DNA from: Pelagibacteraceae bacterium AG-390-C22
GTDB taxonomy: Bacteria; Pseudomonadota; Alphaproteobacteria; Pelagibacterales; Pelagibacteraceae
Assembly (NCBI GenBank): GCA_003278125.1
Contig: QCGX01000003.1
Coordinates: 1 to 64,000, forward strand
Direction: 5' to 3'
DNA: 64,000 nt
The translations under genes and the position numbers were made by a program. Positions within the stretch are counted from its first letter, which is position 1. Each line of letters starts with the position of its first letter. Below, piece after piece: positions 1 to 8,886 of the stretch. Under the pieces are notes generated by a model that did not search any database, was not told where the DNA came from, and worked only from the letters and a program-made list of their open reading frames with translations.

Positions 1-321
1 TTTATTAATTTAATTAAAAACTCTGAAGAAGCTTTTTTAGATTTATCAAAAAAAAACCCTAATTTTAAAGGTAAAATTGACATAGAAATTATTAGTAATA
101 ATGACTATATAGTGATTAAATTAACAGATAATGGCACAGGCATATCAAATACAAAAAAAGTAATGACGCCTTATTTTACCACAAAGACAAAAGGAACAGG
201 TTTAGGATTACCTATAGTTAGTAAAATAATTAATGAACACTCTGGAGATTTTACAATAAAAAATAAAAAAGATGGAAATGGTGTTGATATTGAAATTTCA
301 TTCCCAAAAATAAATGCATAA
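1..321 (+). CDS. ntrY: NtrY-type sensor histidine kinase, C-terminal fragment
   Basis: The frame is open from the first base, so only the C-terminal 106 residues are in the window. They form the HATPase domain: an N-box (NLIKNSEEA), a G1 box (DNGTGI) and a G2 box (TKGTGLGLPIV). The gene ends in TAA and overlaps the following response regulator by 8 nt, so the two are co-translated. Adjacency to ntrX and trkA is the usual alphaproteobacterial NtrY-NtrX arrangement, which supports NtrY (nitrogen or redox sensing at the membrane) over another kinase. The sensory and dimerisation domains lie outside the window, so the name rests on context. Confidence 0.88.
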   Translation, partial: FINLIKNSEEAFLDLSKKNPNFKGKIDIEIISNNDYIVIKLTDNGTGISNTKKVMTPYFTTKTKGTGLGLPIVSKIINEHSGDFTIKNKKDGNGVDIEISFPKINA

Positions 322-1681
322 AGATATATTAGTAATTGATGACAATCCGGACATTCGCTTTTTAATTTGCAATATTTTAAAAGAGCAAAGTTTCAATGTT
401 CGTTCAGCAGCAAATTATGATCAAGCAGTTATTGAAATCAATAAGAAATTACCTGATTTAGCTATCGTTGATATTAAGCTGGATAAAACGGATAAAGATG
501 GTATCGATTTGTTAAAATTAATTATAAGCAAAAATAAACTAACTCCTGTCATTATGATCTCAGGACATGCAACTGTTCAAATAGCTGTAGAAGCAATAAG
601 ATTAGGAGCCTACGAGTTTATTGAAAAACCTTTCTCTACAGAAAAGATATTAAATTACGTTAAAAGAGCTTTAGAAAATGCAACTTTAAAATATGAAAAA
701 GATATTATAGAAAATAAATTATTTCATTCCTTTGATCTAATTGGGAAAAGTCCTTCAATTTTAAAAATTAAAAAAACTATAGAAAAATTATCGACATCAG
801 ATAGTAGAATTTTAATCTCTGGACCTACAGGGACTGGAAAAGAACTAGTTGCAAGAAAGATACATAAAAATTCTGGACGATCAAAAGAACCTTTTATTAT
901 TTTGAACGCAGCATTGCTTAAAGAAAAAACATACGAAAAAGAATTATTCGGTGAAGAATTTGATGATGGAAATATTTCTTTTGGAGCATTAGAGAGAGCT
1001 AATAAAGGAACATTATTAATCGACGAGGTTTCAGAAATTCCATTTGAAACACAAGCTAACGTTTTAAGAGTTTTAATTGATCAAAAATTTAAAAGATTAA
1101 ATGGATCAAAATATATTAATGTGAATATAAGACTCATTTCGTCAACATCGAAAAATTTAAAAGAATTAGTTGAAACAGGAAAATTTAGAGAAGATTTGTT
1201 TCATAGACTAAATGTCGTTCCCCTTGAACTTGCTTCACTAAGTTCTAGAACCGAGGACATTCCTTTACTAATTGAGTATTTCAAAGATAAACTTTCTGAA
1301 ATTAATGGTGTACAACAGCCAAGTATTGATATTAAAAATGACAATTTATACACCTACAATTGGCCAGGAAATGTTAGAGAACTAAGAAATTTAGTGGAAA
1401 GAGTTACTATTTTATCTGCTAATGAGAGCAAAGAAAATATTAATAAACTAATGAATGATATATTATCCTCTTCCTCATCTATGGAAAATGATCAGTCACT
1501 TTTAGAAAAGTCATTTGCTTCTCCATTAAAAGAAGCTAGAGAACATTTTGAAAAAGAGTATTTAATGACACAATTAAAGAAAAATCACGGCAATATTTCA
1601 AAAACAGCAGATTTTATTGGCATGGAAAGATCTGCGCTTCATCGAAAATTAAAATCTTTAGGAATTAAAGGCATCAATTAA
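314..1681 (+). CDS. ntrX: NtrX-type response regulator (NtrC family, no GAFTGA)
   Basis: 455-residue regulator. The receiver domain (about 1-120) has phosphoacceptor D53 and switch Lys K105. The central AAA+ domain (about 140-370) has Walker A GPTGTGKE at 170-177 and Walker B TLLIDE near 233-238. A Fis-type helix-turn-helix is at the C-terminus (about 415-455). The loop that in sigma-54 activators reads GAFTGA is replaced by a divergent stretch at about 213-225 (EFDDGNISFGA). In the family that loop contacts sigma-54, so this protein probably acts at sigma-70 promoters, as has been described for some alphaproteobacterial NtrC/NtrX proteins. It overlaps ntrY upstream and lies 1 nt before trkA. 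Confidence 0.93.
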   Translation: MHKDILVIDDNPDIRFLICNILKEQSFNVRSAANYDQAVIEINKKLPDLAIVDIKLDKTDKDGIDLLKLIISKNKLTPVIMISGHATVQIAVEAIRLGAYEFIEKPFSTEKILNYVKRALENATLKYEKDIIENKLFHSFDLIGKSPSILKIKKTIEKLSTSDSRILISGPTGTGKELVARKIHKNSGRSKEPFIILNAALLKEKTYEKELFGEEFDDGNISFGALERANKGTLLIDEVSEIPFETQANVLRVLIDQKFKRLNGSKYINVNIRLISSTSKNLKELVETGKFREDLFHRLNVVPLELASLSSRTEDIPLLIEYFKDKLSEINGVQQPSIDIKNDNLYTYNWPGNVRELRNLVERVTILSANESKENINKLMNDILSSSSSMENDQSLLEKSFASPLKEAREHFEKEYLMTQLKKNHGNISKTADFIGMERSALHRKLKSLGIKGIN

Positions 1682-1682
1682 A

Positions 1683-3056
1683 ATGAATATAATAATATGT
1701 GGAGCCGGCAAGGTTGGCTTTTCTATCAGTAAACAATTATCAGCCCAGGGACATTCTGTAACTGTTATCGATCAATCATCAGAAGATATTAAAAAGATTA
1801 ATGACACACAAGATGTTAAAGGAATTGTTGGAAGAGCTACATTGCCAACAGTTTTAGAAAATGCAGGCGCTGAAAAGGCTGATATGGTAATTGCAGTTAC
1901 ACGAAATGATGAAACTAATATGATTGTTTGTCAGTTAGCCAGTTCATTATTTAATATTTCAAAAAAGATTGCACGAATTAGAACTAAAGATTTTTTAGAG
2001 GGAAAATGGGGAAAACTTTATAATAAATCTAATATTCCAATAGATGTAATAATTTCACCAGAACTTGAAGTCGCAAAATCTCTGTATAGAAGATTAGAGG
2101 CCCCTGGAGCCTTGGATAGCGTTCCTTTTGGAAAAGGAAAAGTTAAAATGTTAGAAATTTCAATTGAAAAAAATTGTCCAATTAAAAATATACCCTTAAA
2201 GGATCTAACAAAAAAATTTCCTGATTTTAAAGCAAAAGTTCTAGGCGCTTTAAGAAAAGAAAAATTTATTTACCTTAAAAAAAATGACAAAATTCTTGAA
2301 GACGATAATGTCTATATTGTTGTAAGTAGCAATCAATTAAATGCAATTCTTAAAGCATTTGGTCATGAAGAAAAAATTTCAAAAAATATTTTAATTATTG
2401 GTGGAGGAAATATTGGATTAAATCTAGCTAAAATGTTGGAAACTAATTTTGAAGATGTAAGGGTTAAAATAATTGAGAAAGATAAAAAAAGAGCAGAAGA
2501 AATAGCTAATGAATTATCTTCTTCAATTGTAATAAATGGCGATGCATTAGATGAGGAAATTCTTAAAGAAGCAAATTTAGAAGACTCTGAGACAGTTCTA
2601 GCACTAACTAATGATGATGAAAATAATATGATGGCTTGTGTATTAGCGGAAAAGACCGGGCAAAAAAAAAGAACTATCGCCATAGTAAATAAGACAAATT
2701 ATAATTTATTGCAAGATTCTCTAAATATCGACGATCTTGTTGATCCAAGAATGACAACCGTCTCAAGGATTATGGAACATGTCCATCGTGGAACAATAGG
2801 AACTGTTTACTCATTACTTGATGGTGAATATGAATTTATTGAGGCAAAGATTTTAGAAAAATCTGAGTTACTTAATAAAAAAATTAAAGACTCAAATTTA
2901 CCAGAAGATATCAGAATAGGAGCAATCGTCAGAAAAGATCAAGTTATAATACCAAGATCAAACTTTATTTTTGAAAAAGATGATCTCGTAGTTTTTCTTG
3001 CTAAAAGAGAACAACTGAAAGAAGTAGAGAGCATTTTTAGTATTAGCTCTATCTAG
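1683..3056 (+). CDS. trkA: Trk potassium uptake regulatory protein TrkA
   Basis: 457-residue cytoplasmic gating subunit of the Trk K+ channel. It has two tandem RCK units, each with a Rossmann-type NAD-binding start (IIICGAGKVGFSI at residue 3; ILIIGGGNIGLNL at about 236) followed by a TrkA-C domain. The usual length is about 458. It lies 1 nt after ntrX and 2 nt before trkH, so it is translationally linked to both. The ntrYX-trkA linkage is common in alphaproteobacteria. Confidence 0.95.
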   Translation: MNIIICGAGKVGFSISKQLSAQGHSVTVIDQSSEDIKKINDTQDVKGIVGRATLPTVLENAGAEKADMVIAVTRNDETNMIVCQLASSLFNISKKIARIRTKDFLEGKWGKLYNKSNIPIDVIISPELEVAKSLYRRLEAPGALDSVPFGKGKVKMLEISIEKNCPIKNIPLKDLTKKFPDFKAKVLGALRKEKFIYLKKNDKILEDDNVYIVVSSNQLNAILKAFGHEEKISKNILIIGGGNIGLNLAKMLETNFEDVRVKIIEKDKKRAEEIANELSSSIVINGDALDEEILKEANLEDSETVLALTNDDENNMMACVLAEKTGQKKRTIAIVNKTNYNLLQDSLNIDDLVDPRMTTVSRIMEHVHRGTIGTVYSLLDGEYEFIEAKILEKSELLNKKIKDSNLPEDIRIGAIVRKDQVIIPRSNFIFEKDDLVVFLAKREQLKEVESIFSISSI

Positions 3057-3058
3057 TA

Positions 3059-4471
3059 ATGAATTTAAAAAGAATAAGTTATTACTTAGGTTTTTTTTGT
3101 TTTCCTATAAGTATTTTATCTTTTATAAATATTTTATATTCTTCTTATTTTGATTATTTTTTAAGTATAAACTCTTACGTTATAACTTTAATTGTTTCTT
3201 TTACTATAGGTTCATGTCTTTTATTTTTTGGAAAAAGATCAGAAAAGCGAATAAATTTTATAGAGCAATTATTATTAATAATTTTAGTTTATTTCATGAT
3301 TTCAGTTTTTGTAGCTTTACCTTTTTACTTAAGCAACTATCAAGTAACATTCTTAAATTCTTTATTTGAGTCAATCTCAGGAATTACTGGCACAGGCTTT
3401 TCCATCTTCAAAAATATTAAGTATCTAGACCCCACACTTATATTATGGAGATCTTCCTCACAATGGATAGGCGGGCTATATTTTTTATTTTTTTTAGTTC
3501 TAATTTTTTCCAATAAACAATTTAATTACAAAATGAGTGAATTGACTTATTCTGAAAATGGAAACATTAACTCAGAAACTAATATTAAAGATATATTAAT
3601 TAAAATTTTTATTTGTTATTCTGCATTAAGTTTTATTATTTTTTTACTATTAAACATTTCAGAAGTAAGAATGTTTAATTCATTAAATCTAAGTATGAGC
3701 CTGGTCTCAGCTGGTGGTTTTATACCCACCAACTCATTAGATAAAATTATTAATTCGAATCTACAAAAACTAATACTTATATTTTCTTTATTAATCTCGA
3801 TGTTAAATTTTTTCTTGATATTAAATATTTTTGAAAAAAAGGTTATCGTTCGTGAGCATAGAGAAGATCTTTATCTAATAATCTTGTCTATAATTTTTAT
3901 TTTGCTTGTATATTTTAATAATTACAATGGGTTTAATATCATTATTAGCGTTTTAAGCAGTTTAAGCAATTCAGGATTGTCATTAATAAGCTCTGATAAT
4001 AACTTAAGCCTTTATTTTATTTTAATTACTGCAATAGGAGGCTCTTTGATTTCAAATACTTCTGGGATCAAATTTACAAGAATTTATATTCTTTTAAAGA
4101 CTGCCTCTTCAGAAATTATGAAATTAATCAGTCCAAATAGCATTATAAATAAAAACATATTCAATTCAGAAAAAAAAATTACAGATGAGAATGTAAAAAT
4201 TTCCTTTTTAATTTTTATTTCATTTTTTATAAGCTTGTTTATTCTTTCAGGAATTTTAATAGTAGATAATATTGATTTTGAAGAATCATTTAAGCTATCA
4301 ATATTAACTATTACAAACACAACAAATTCTGCAATGTTTGGAATCGAAAAGATGGATTTTGCAAACTTAATAACATCTTCAAAACTAAGTTTGATTATCT
4401 TTATGATTATTGGAAAAATTGAGCTAATATCAGTTTTTTTGATTATCAAAAAAATATTTTTTAAAGATTAA
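3059..4471 (+). CDS. trkH: Trk potassium transporter membrane subunit TrkH
   Basis: 470-residue polytopic membrane protein (about 10-12 hydrophobic segments), directly after trkA. It keeps the fourfold pore architecture loosely: GITGTGFS (about 106), SAGGF (about 218), NSGLS (about 302) and a much altered fourth loop (TITNTTNSAMFG). Canonical filters read roughly TTTGA, STGGF, NxGPG and SALGTVG, so this is a divergent member. The function follows from position beside trkA plus the recognisable SAGGF loop. The ATG is two bases after the trkA stop, and the stop is followed 1 nt later by gpsA. Confidence 0.88.
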   Translation: MNLKRISYYLGFFCFPISILSFINILYSSYFDYFLSINSYVITLIVSFTIGSCLLFFGKRSEKRINFIEQLLLIILVYFMISVFVALPFYLSNYQVTFLNSLFESISGITGTGFSIFKNIKYLDPTLILWRSSSQWIGGLYFLFFLVLIFSNKQFNYKMSELTYSENGNINSETNIKDILIKIFICYSALSFIIFLLLNISEVRMFNSLNLSMSLVSAGGFIPTNSLDKIINSNLQKLILIFSLLISMLNFFLILNIFEKKVIVREHREDLYLIILSIIFILLVYFNNYNGFNIIISVLSSLSNSGLSLISSDNNLSLYFILITAIGGSLISNTSGIKFTRIYILLKTASSEIMKLISPNSIINKNIFNSEKKITDENVKISFLIFISFFISLFILSGILIVDNIDFEESFKLSILTITNTTNSAMFGIEKMDFANLITSSKLSLIIFMIIGKIELISVFLIIKKIFFKD

Positions 4472-4472
4472 T

Positions 4473-5519
4473 ATGTCTAAAATTGTAATAATCGGTGCTG
4501 GTGCTATGGGCTCTGCTTTTGCCTTCCCTTGTGTAGACAACAATCATGATACCAATATTATTGGCACCCATTTAGAAGATGAATTTATTAATAGCCTAAA
4601 GAAAAATAAAAACTTACATCCTAGTCTAGGTATTAATATACCAGAGGGTATTAAAATTTTTAAATTTGATGAATTTAATGATTTATTTAAATCAAGTATT
4701 GATTTGATAGTTCTTGGAATTAGTTCCAAAGGTATTGAATGGGTTTCTGAACAATTAAGTTCAATAGCTAAAGATAAAAAATTACCAAATATTCTTATGC
4801 TAACCAAAGGTTTAAGTATATATGAAAATAGATATGAATTATTAGTCGATAAACTTAAAAGATTATTTACCTCCAAAGGGATAACCAAAGTAAACATTTC
4901 TGCGGTAGGCGGCCCTTGTTTAGCAGCAGGTTTAGCTAATAGAATTCATAGTAGCGTAGTTATAGCGAATGAAGAAATTAAAACCGCTAAGGAAATAGCT
5001 AATATGGTAAATACTAATTATTATCATACGTCTTATTCAGATGATTTAAAAGGAGTAGAGGTTTCAGCTGCTATAAAGAATATTTTTTCTATGGCTGTAG
5101 GAGCAGCAAAGGGATTGTGCAGCAAGAATGCTTCTAAAGAAATTAGAGAAAAAAATTATTTAAATACTGCTTCAGCATTAATTAAACAATCAGTTTATGA
5201 AATGGAAATATTCGTTGAGCACCTCAAAGGAAAAAAAGAAACAGTTAAAGGTTTAGCAGGCCTAGGAGATTTATACGTAAGCTCAGGAGGAGGAAGAAAT
5301 GCTAAAATGGGATCTTATATTGGAGAAGGATTGACTTTTTCTGAAGCTAAAAAAACAAAAATGGAAAAAATAACTGTTGAAGGTGCAGATTTAGCTAAAG
5401 AAATTGGAAAAAAAGTTAATGAAGATTTTGATGAAAAAAAATTACCTTTAATGTTAGCTATGATTAATGCAATAGTAGATAATAAAAAACTTGAATTTAA
5501 CTGGGAAGCTTTTAGATAA
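4473..5519 (+). CDS. gpsA: NAD(P)-dependent glycerol-3-phosphate dehydrogenase
   Basis: 348-residue soluble enzyme interconverting sn-glycerol 3-phosphate and dihydroxyacetone phosphate. The N-terminal Rossmann motif IVIIGAGAMGSAFA and the family block VGGPCLAAGLA (about 147) are present, followed by the substrate-binding block VSAAIKNIFSMAVGAAKGL and the GLAGLGDLYVSS motif. The usual role is phospholipid precursor synthesis. Here it overlaps glycerol kinase by 1 nt and heads a glycerol uptake locus, and no glpD lies in the window, so it may also run in the oxidative direction. That last point is inference. Confidence 0.94.
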   Translation: MSKIVIIGAGAMGSAFAFPCVDNNHDTNIIGTHLEDEFINSLKKNKNLHPSLGINIPEGIKIFKFDEFNDLFKSSIDLIVLGISSKGIEWVSEQLSSIAKDKKLPNILMLTKGLSIYENRYELLVDKLKRLFTSKGITKVNISAVGGPCLAAGLANRIHSSVVIANEEIKTAKEIANMVNTNYYHTSYSDDLKGVEVSAAIKNIFSMAVGAAKGLCSKNASKEIREKNYLNTASALIKQSVYEMEIFVEHLKGKKETVKGLAGLGDLYVSSGGGRNAKMGSYIGEGLTFSEAKKTKMEKITVEGADLAKEIGKKVNEDFDEKKLPLMLAMINAIVDNKKLEFNWEAFR

Positions 5520-7000
5520 TGAGAAAATTTATCATTTCTATAGATGCAGGCACTACCTCAAACAGAGCAATACTTTTCGATTTAAAAGGTAAACCAATTT
5601 TTTCATCTCAAAAAGAATTTACACAATTTTTTCCAAAAAGTGGCTGGGTGGAGCATAACCCGGAAGAAATTTGGAGCACTACTAAAAAAGTTCTAAAGGA
5701 CGTAATTTTAAAAGCTAAAAAATTAAGAGGAAAAATATTAACTATTGGAATTACCAATCAAAGAGAAACCACAATTTTATGGGATAAAAAAACTGGCAAA
5801 CCGGTCTATAAAGCCATTGTTTGGCAAGATCGTAGACAAGCAGATTATTGTAAAAAATTAAAAAATCAAAATAAAGAAACACTTATTTTTAATAAAACTG
5901 GGTTACCCATCGACTCTTACTTTTCTGGAACTAAAATAAAATGGATATTAGACAATGTTCCATTAGCTAAAAAATTAATGAATAAAAAACAACTTATGTT
6001 TGGGACTATAGATAGTTTTTTAATTTGGAGGTTAACAAAAGGTAAGATACATGCAACAGATGCTACTAATGCAAGTAGAACAATGATTTATAATATTTCT
6101 ACAAATAAATGGGATGACACAATTTTAAAGATATTAAAAATAAAAAAACATATTCTTCCCAATGTAAAGGATTCTGCAGATAATTATGGTTCAACACATC
6201 CATCAATTACGGGTAAATCGATCCCAATAACAGGTGTTGTTGGAGATCAACAATCAGCAGCTATAGGCCAATGTTGCTTCGAACCAGGATCTTTAAAAAG
6301 CACTTATGGAACAGGAGCTTTTGTTTTATTAAATACAGGTTATAAAAAAATTTACTCTAAAAATAGATTGTTAACGACAATAGCATATAGAATAAATGGT
6401 AAGACAACTTATGCGATGGAAGGATCTATTTTTATTGCTGGAGCTGGCGTTCAATGGCTTAGAGATCGAATGAAGTTTTTTAAAAAAGCTTATGAAACTG
6501 AAAAAATATTAAGGTCTTTGAAAGAAAATAAGGATGTTTATTTAGTTCCAGCTTTTACAGGCATGGGAGCGCCATACTGGAATCAAAATTCTCGAGGTGT
6601 TTTAAGTGGACTGACAAGAGATACTGGGCCAAAGGAAATTGTTAGAGCTACAATAGAGTCTGTTGCTTATCAAACATATGATTTATTTGAAGCTATGAAA
6701 CATGATGGTTTACGACCAAGAACGGTTAAAGTAGACGGAGGGATGGTTATGAATAATTGGTTTTCTCAATTTTTATCAGACATAGTAAACGTAAAGGTCT
6801 ATAGACCCAAAGTTCATGAAACAACTGCTTTAGGAGCTGCTTTTATGGCGGGTCTAAAAATTGGCACTTATAAATCTTTGAAAGATATTGCAAAAAATTG
6901 GAGTCTTGAAAGAAAATTTATTCCAAAAATAAAAAATTATAAGAGAAAATCTCTTCTCTTAGGCTGGTCTAAAGCAATTAAAAGAGCTCTTATAAATTAA
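5519..7000 (+). CDS. glpK: Glycerol kinase
   Basis: 493-residue FGGY-family kinase phosphorylating glycerol to glycerol 3-phosphate. It shows the N-terminal phosphate loop DAGTTSNRAILFD, ITNQRETTILWD, the VWQDRR block (about 102), the GDQQSAAIGQ ATP-site block (about 242), and the C-terminal KVDGGMVMNNWFSQFLSD signature. Length is normal (about 500). It is translationally coupled to gpsA (1-nt overlap) and lies about 100 bp upstream of the glycerol ABC transporter, which fits intracellular trapping of imported glycerol. Confidence 0.95.
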   Translation: MRKFIISIDAGTTSNRAILFDLKGKPIFSSQKEFTQFFPKSGWVEHNPEEIWSTTKKVLKDVILKAKKLRGKILTIGITNQRETTILWDKKTGKPVYKAIVWQDRRQADYCKKLKNQNKETLIFNKTGLPIDSYFSGTKIKWILDNVPLAKKLMNKKQLMFGTIDSFLIWRLTKGKIHATDATNASRTMIYNISTNKWDDTILKILKIKKHILPNVKDSADNYGSTHPSITGKSIPITGVVGDQQSAAIGQCCFEPGSLKSTYGTGAFVLLNTGYKKIYSKNRLLTTIAYRINGKTTYAMEGSIFIAGAGVQWLRDRMKFFKKAYETEKILRSLKENKDVYLVPAFTGMGAPYWNQNSRGVLSGLTRDTGPKEIVRATIESVAYQTYDLFEAMKHDGLRPRTVKVDGGMVMNNWFSQFLSDIVNVKVYRPKVHETTALGAAFMAGLKIGTYKSLKDIAKNWSLERKFIPKIKNYKRKSLLLGWSKAIKRALIN

Positions 7001-7038
7001 ATCAATCTTAAGTTGTATTATTTCAAGAATTAGCTCTG

Positions 7039-7053
7039 TACAATTTAATTGTA
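7039..7053. promoter_or_regulatory. 15-nt palindrome upstream of glpV
   Basis: Perfect inverted repeat TACAATT-T-AATTGTA in the 102-bp gap between glpK and the binding-protein gene, 50 nt before the chosen start. It could be an operator; TACAAT could also serve as a -10 hexamer, but no well-spaced -35 was found. AT-rich palindromes can arise by chance. Confidence 0.35.
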
Positions 7054-7102
7054 TTTTGCTTCAATTAACAAAAATAACAAACAACAAACAACGGGGGAAT
7101 TA

Positions 7103-8818
7103 ATGTTTAAAACATTAAAAAGTATAATAGCTGTTGCTGTTGCTTTCACTTTAGTTTCAACTTCTGCTTATTCAGACGCAATAAGCAAATGGGCAAAAGG
7201 TGAGTTTAGTCTTTCAACTCTTTCAGAAAAAGAAAGAATTAAAGAACTAAAATGGTTCCAGGATGCGGCGAAGCCATTCAAAGGAATGTCTATCAAAGTA
7301 TTGTCTGAAACTATTCCTACTCACGAGTATGAATCTAAAGTTTTAACTAAAGCTTTTGAAGAAATTACTGGAATTAAAGTAAATCATCAATTGCTTGGTG
7401 AAGGTGATGTAGTAATGGCTGTTCAAACACAAATGCAGACTAACGTTAGTATTTATGACGCTTATATCAATGACTCAGATTTGATTGGTACTCATGCTAG
7501 AATGCAACAAGCTGTAAACTTAACTAAATGGATGGCTGGAGAAGGTAAAGATGTAACTTTACCAACTTTAGACTTAGATGATTTCATTGGTAAACAGTTT
7601 ACTACAGGTCCAGATGGCGACTTATATCAAATGCCTGACCAACAATTTGCTAACCTATATTGGTTTAGAAAAGATTGGTTTGACAGACCTGAAATCAAAA
7701 AAGGTTTTAAAGCCAAATACGGATACGATTTAGGTGTTCCTTTAAATTGGTCTGCTTATGAAGATATCGCTAAATACTTCTCAGAAGATGTGAAGAAAAT
7801 TGACGGTGTTCAAATTTATGGTCACATGGACTACGGCAAAAGAGCTCCTGACTTAGGTTGGAGAATGACTGATGCTTGGTTATCAATGGCTGGAGCAGGT
7901 GATGTTGGAAAACCTAATGGAATACCAGTGGACGAATGGGGAATAAGAATGGAAAAAGGTTCTTGTAACCCAGTTGGAGCTTCTGTAACAAGAGGCGGAG
8001 CTGCTAATGGTCCTGCTGCTGTATACGCAATTAGAAAATGGGATGAATGGCTAAGAAACTATGCACCTCCAGGTGCTGCGGCTATGGACTTCTATCAGTC
8101 TCTACCATCTTTATCTTCTGGAAACGTTGCTCAGCAAATTTTCTGGTACACAGCGTTCACGGCTTCTTTAGTAGGAAAGAATCCTAATAATAAAGTTGTT
8201 GATGCTGACGGTAAACCGTTATGGAGAATGGGTCCGTCACCAAAAGGACCTTATTGGGAAGAAGGCATGAAGCTTGGATATCAAGATGCTGGATCTTGGA
8301 CTTTATTTAAGTCTACACCAGTTAAAAATAGAAAAGCTGCATGGTTATACGCTCAATTCGTTGTATCAAAAACAGTTGATCTTAAGAAAAGTCACGTTGG
8401 TTTAACTATCATTAGAGATAGTTCTATCGATCATAAGTCTTTTACAGACAGAGCCGATGCATTAGGCGGACTTGTAGAGTTCTATAGATCTGACAATAGA
8501 AATATTTGGTCACCAACAGGTATAAACGTTCCGGATTACCCGAAACTTGCACAAATCTGGTGGCAACAAATTGGAGATGTAAACTCAGGTGCGTTTACTC
8601 CACAACAAGCTATGGATCGTCTTGCAGAAGAGATGGACTTAGTTATGTCTCGTATGGAAGCTGCTGACAAAGGTAGTAACGCATACGGTGGATGTGGACC
8701 AAGACTTAATAAACCAAGAGAAGCTTCTTATTGGTTAAATAAGAAAGGTTCACCAAAAGCTAAACGTAACGAGAAACCTCAAGGTAAAACTGTTCCATAC
8801 GCGAGAGCTTGGAAATAG
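7103..8818 (+). CDS. glpV: Glycerol ABC transporter substrate-binding protein GlpV-like
   Basis: 571-residue periplasmic binding protein, long for the family as GlpV proteins are. The N-terminus has a Sec signal peptide (basic start, hydrophobic core IIAVAVAFTLVSTSAYS, likely cleavage before D). I chose the ATG at 7103 because a strong GGGGG(A) ribosome site at 7093-7098 precedes it and the signal peptide starts there; an in-frame ATG at 7049 adds 18 polar residues and lacks such a site. The gene is followed by a strong terminator hairpin and then by two ATPases, two permeases and a DUF2160 protein. That is the composition of the Rhizobium GlpPQSTUV glycerol importer. Placement beside glpK and gpsA supports glycerol as substrate. 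Confidence 0.87.
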   Translation: MFKTLKSIIAVAVAFTLVSTSAYSDAISKWAKGEFSLSTLSEKERIKELKWFQDAAKPFKGMSIKVLSETIPTHEYESKVLTKAFEEITGIKVNHQLLGEGDVVMAVQTQMQTNVSIYDAYINDSDLIGTHARMQQAVNLTKWMAGEGKDVTLPTLDLDDFIGKQFTTGPDGDLYQMPDQQFANLYWFRKDWFDRPEIKKGFKAKYGYDLGVPLNWSAYEDIAKYFSEDVKKIDGVQIYGHMDYGKRAPDLGWRMTDAWLSMAGAGDVGKPNGIPVDEWGIRMEKGSCNPVGASVTRGGAANGPAAVYAIRKWDEWLRNYAPPGAAAMDFYQSLPSLSSGNVAQQIFWYTAFTASLVGKNPNNKVVDADGKPLWRMGPSPKGPYWEEGMKLGYQDAGSWTLFKSTPVKNRKAAWLYAQFVVSKTVDLKKSHVGLTIIRDSSIDHKSFTDRADALGGLVEFYRSDNRNIWSPTGINVPDYPKLAQIWWQQIGDVNSGAFTPQQAMDRLAEEMDLVMSRMEAADKGSNAYGGCGPRLNKPREASYWLNKKGSPKAKRNEKPQGKTVPYARAWK

Positions 8819-8838
8819 TAAGAGGTTAATCTAAATTG

Positions 8839-8868
8839 AAAAGGGGGCACTTGCTGCCCCCTTTTTTT
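8839..8868 (+). terminator. Rho-independent terminator after glpV
   Basis: GC-rich hairpin: GGGGGCA at 8843-8849 pairs with TGCCCCC at 8855-8861 around the 5-nt loop CTTGC. It is extended by A:T pairs and followed by seven T (8862-8868). It lies inside the apparent operon, 18 nt before glpS, so it probably lets the binding protein be made in excess over the membrane components. Confidence 0.88.
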
Positions 8869-8886
8869 AAAACTAAATTTTAAATT

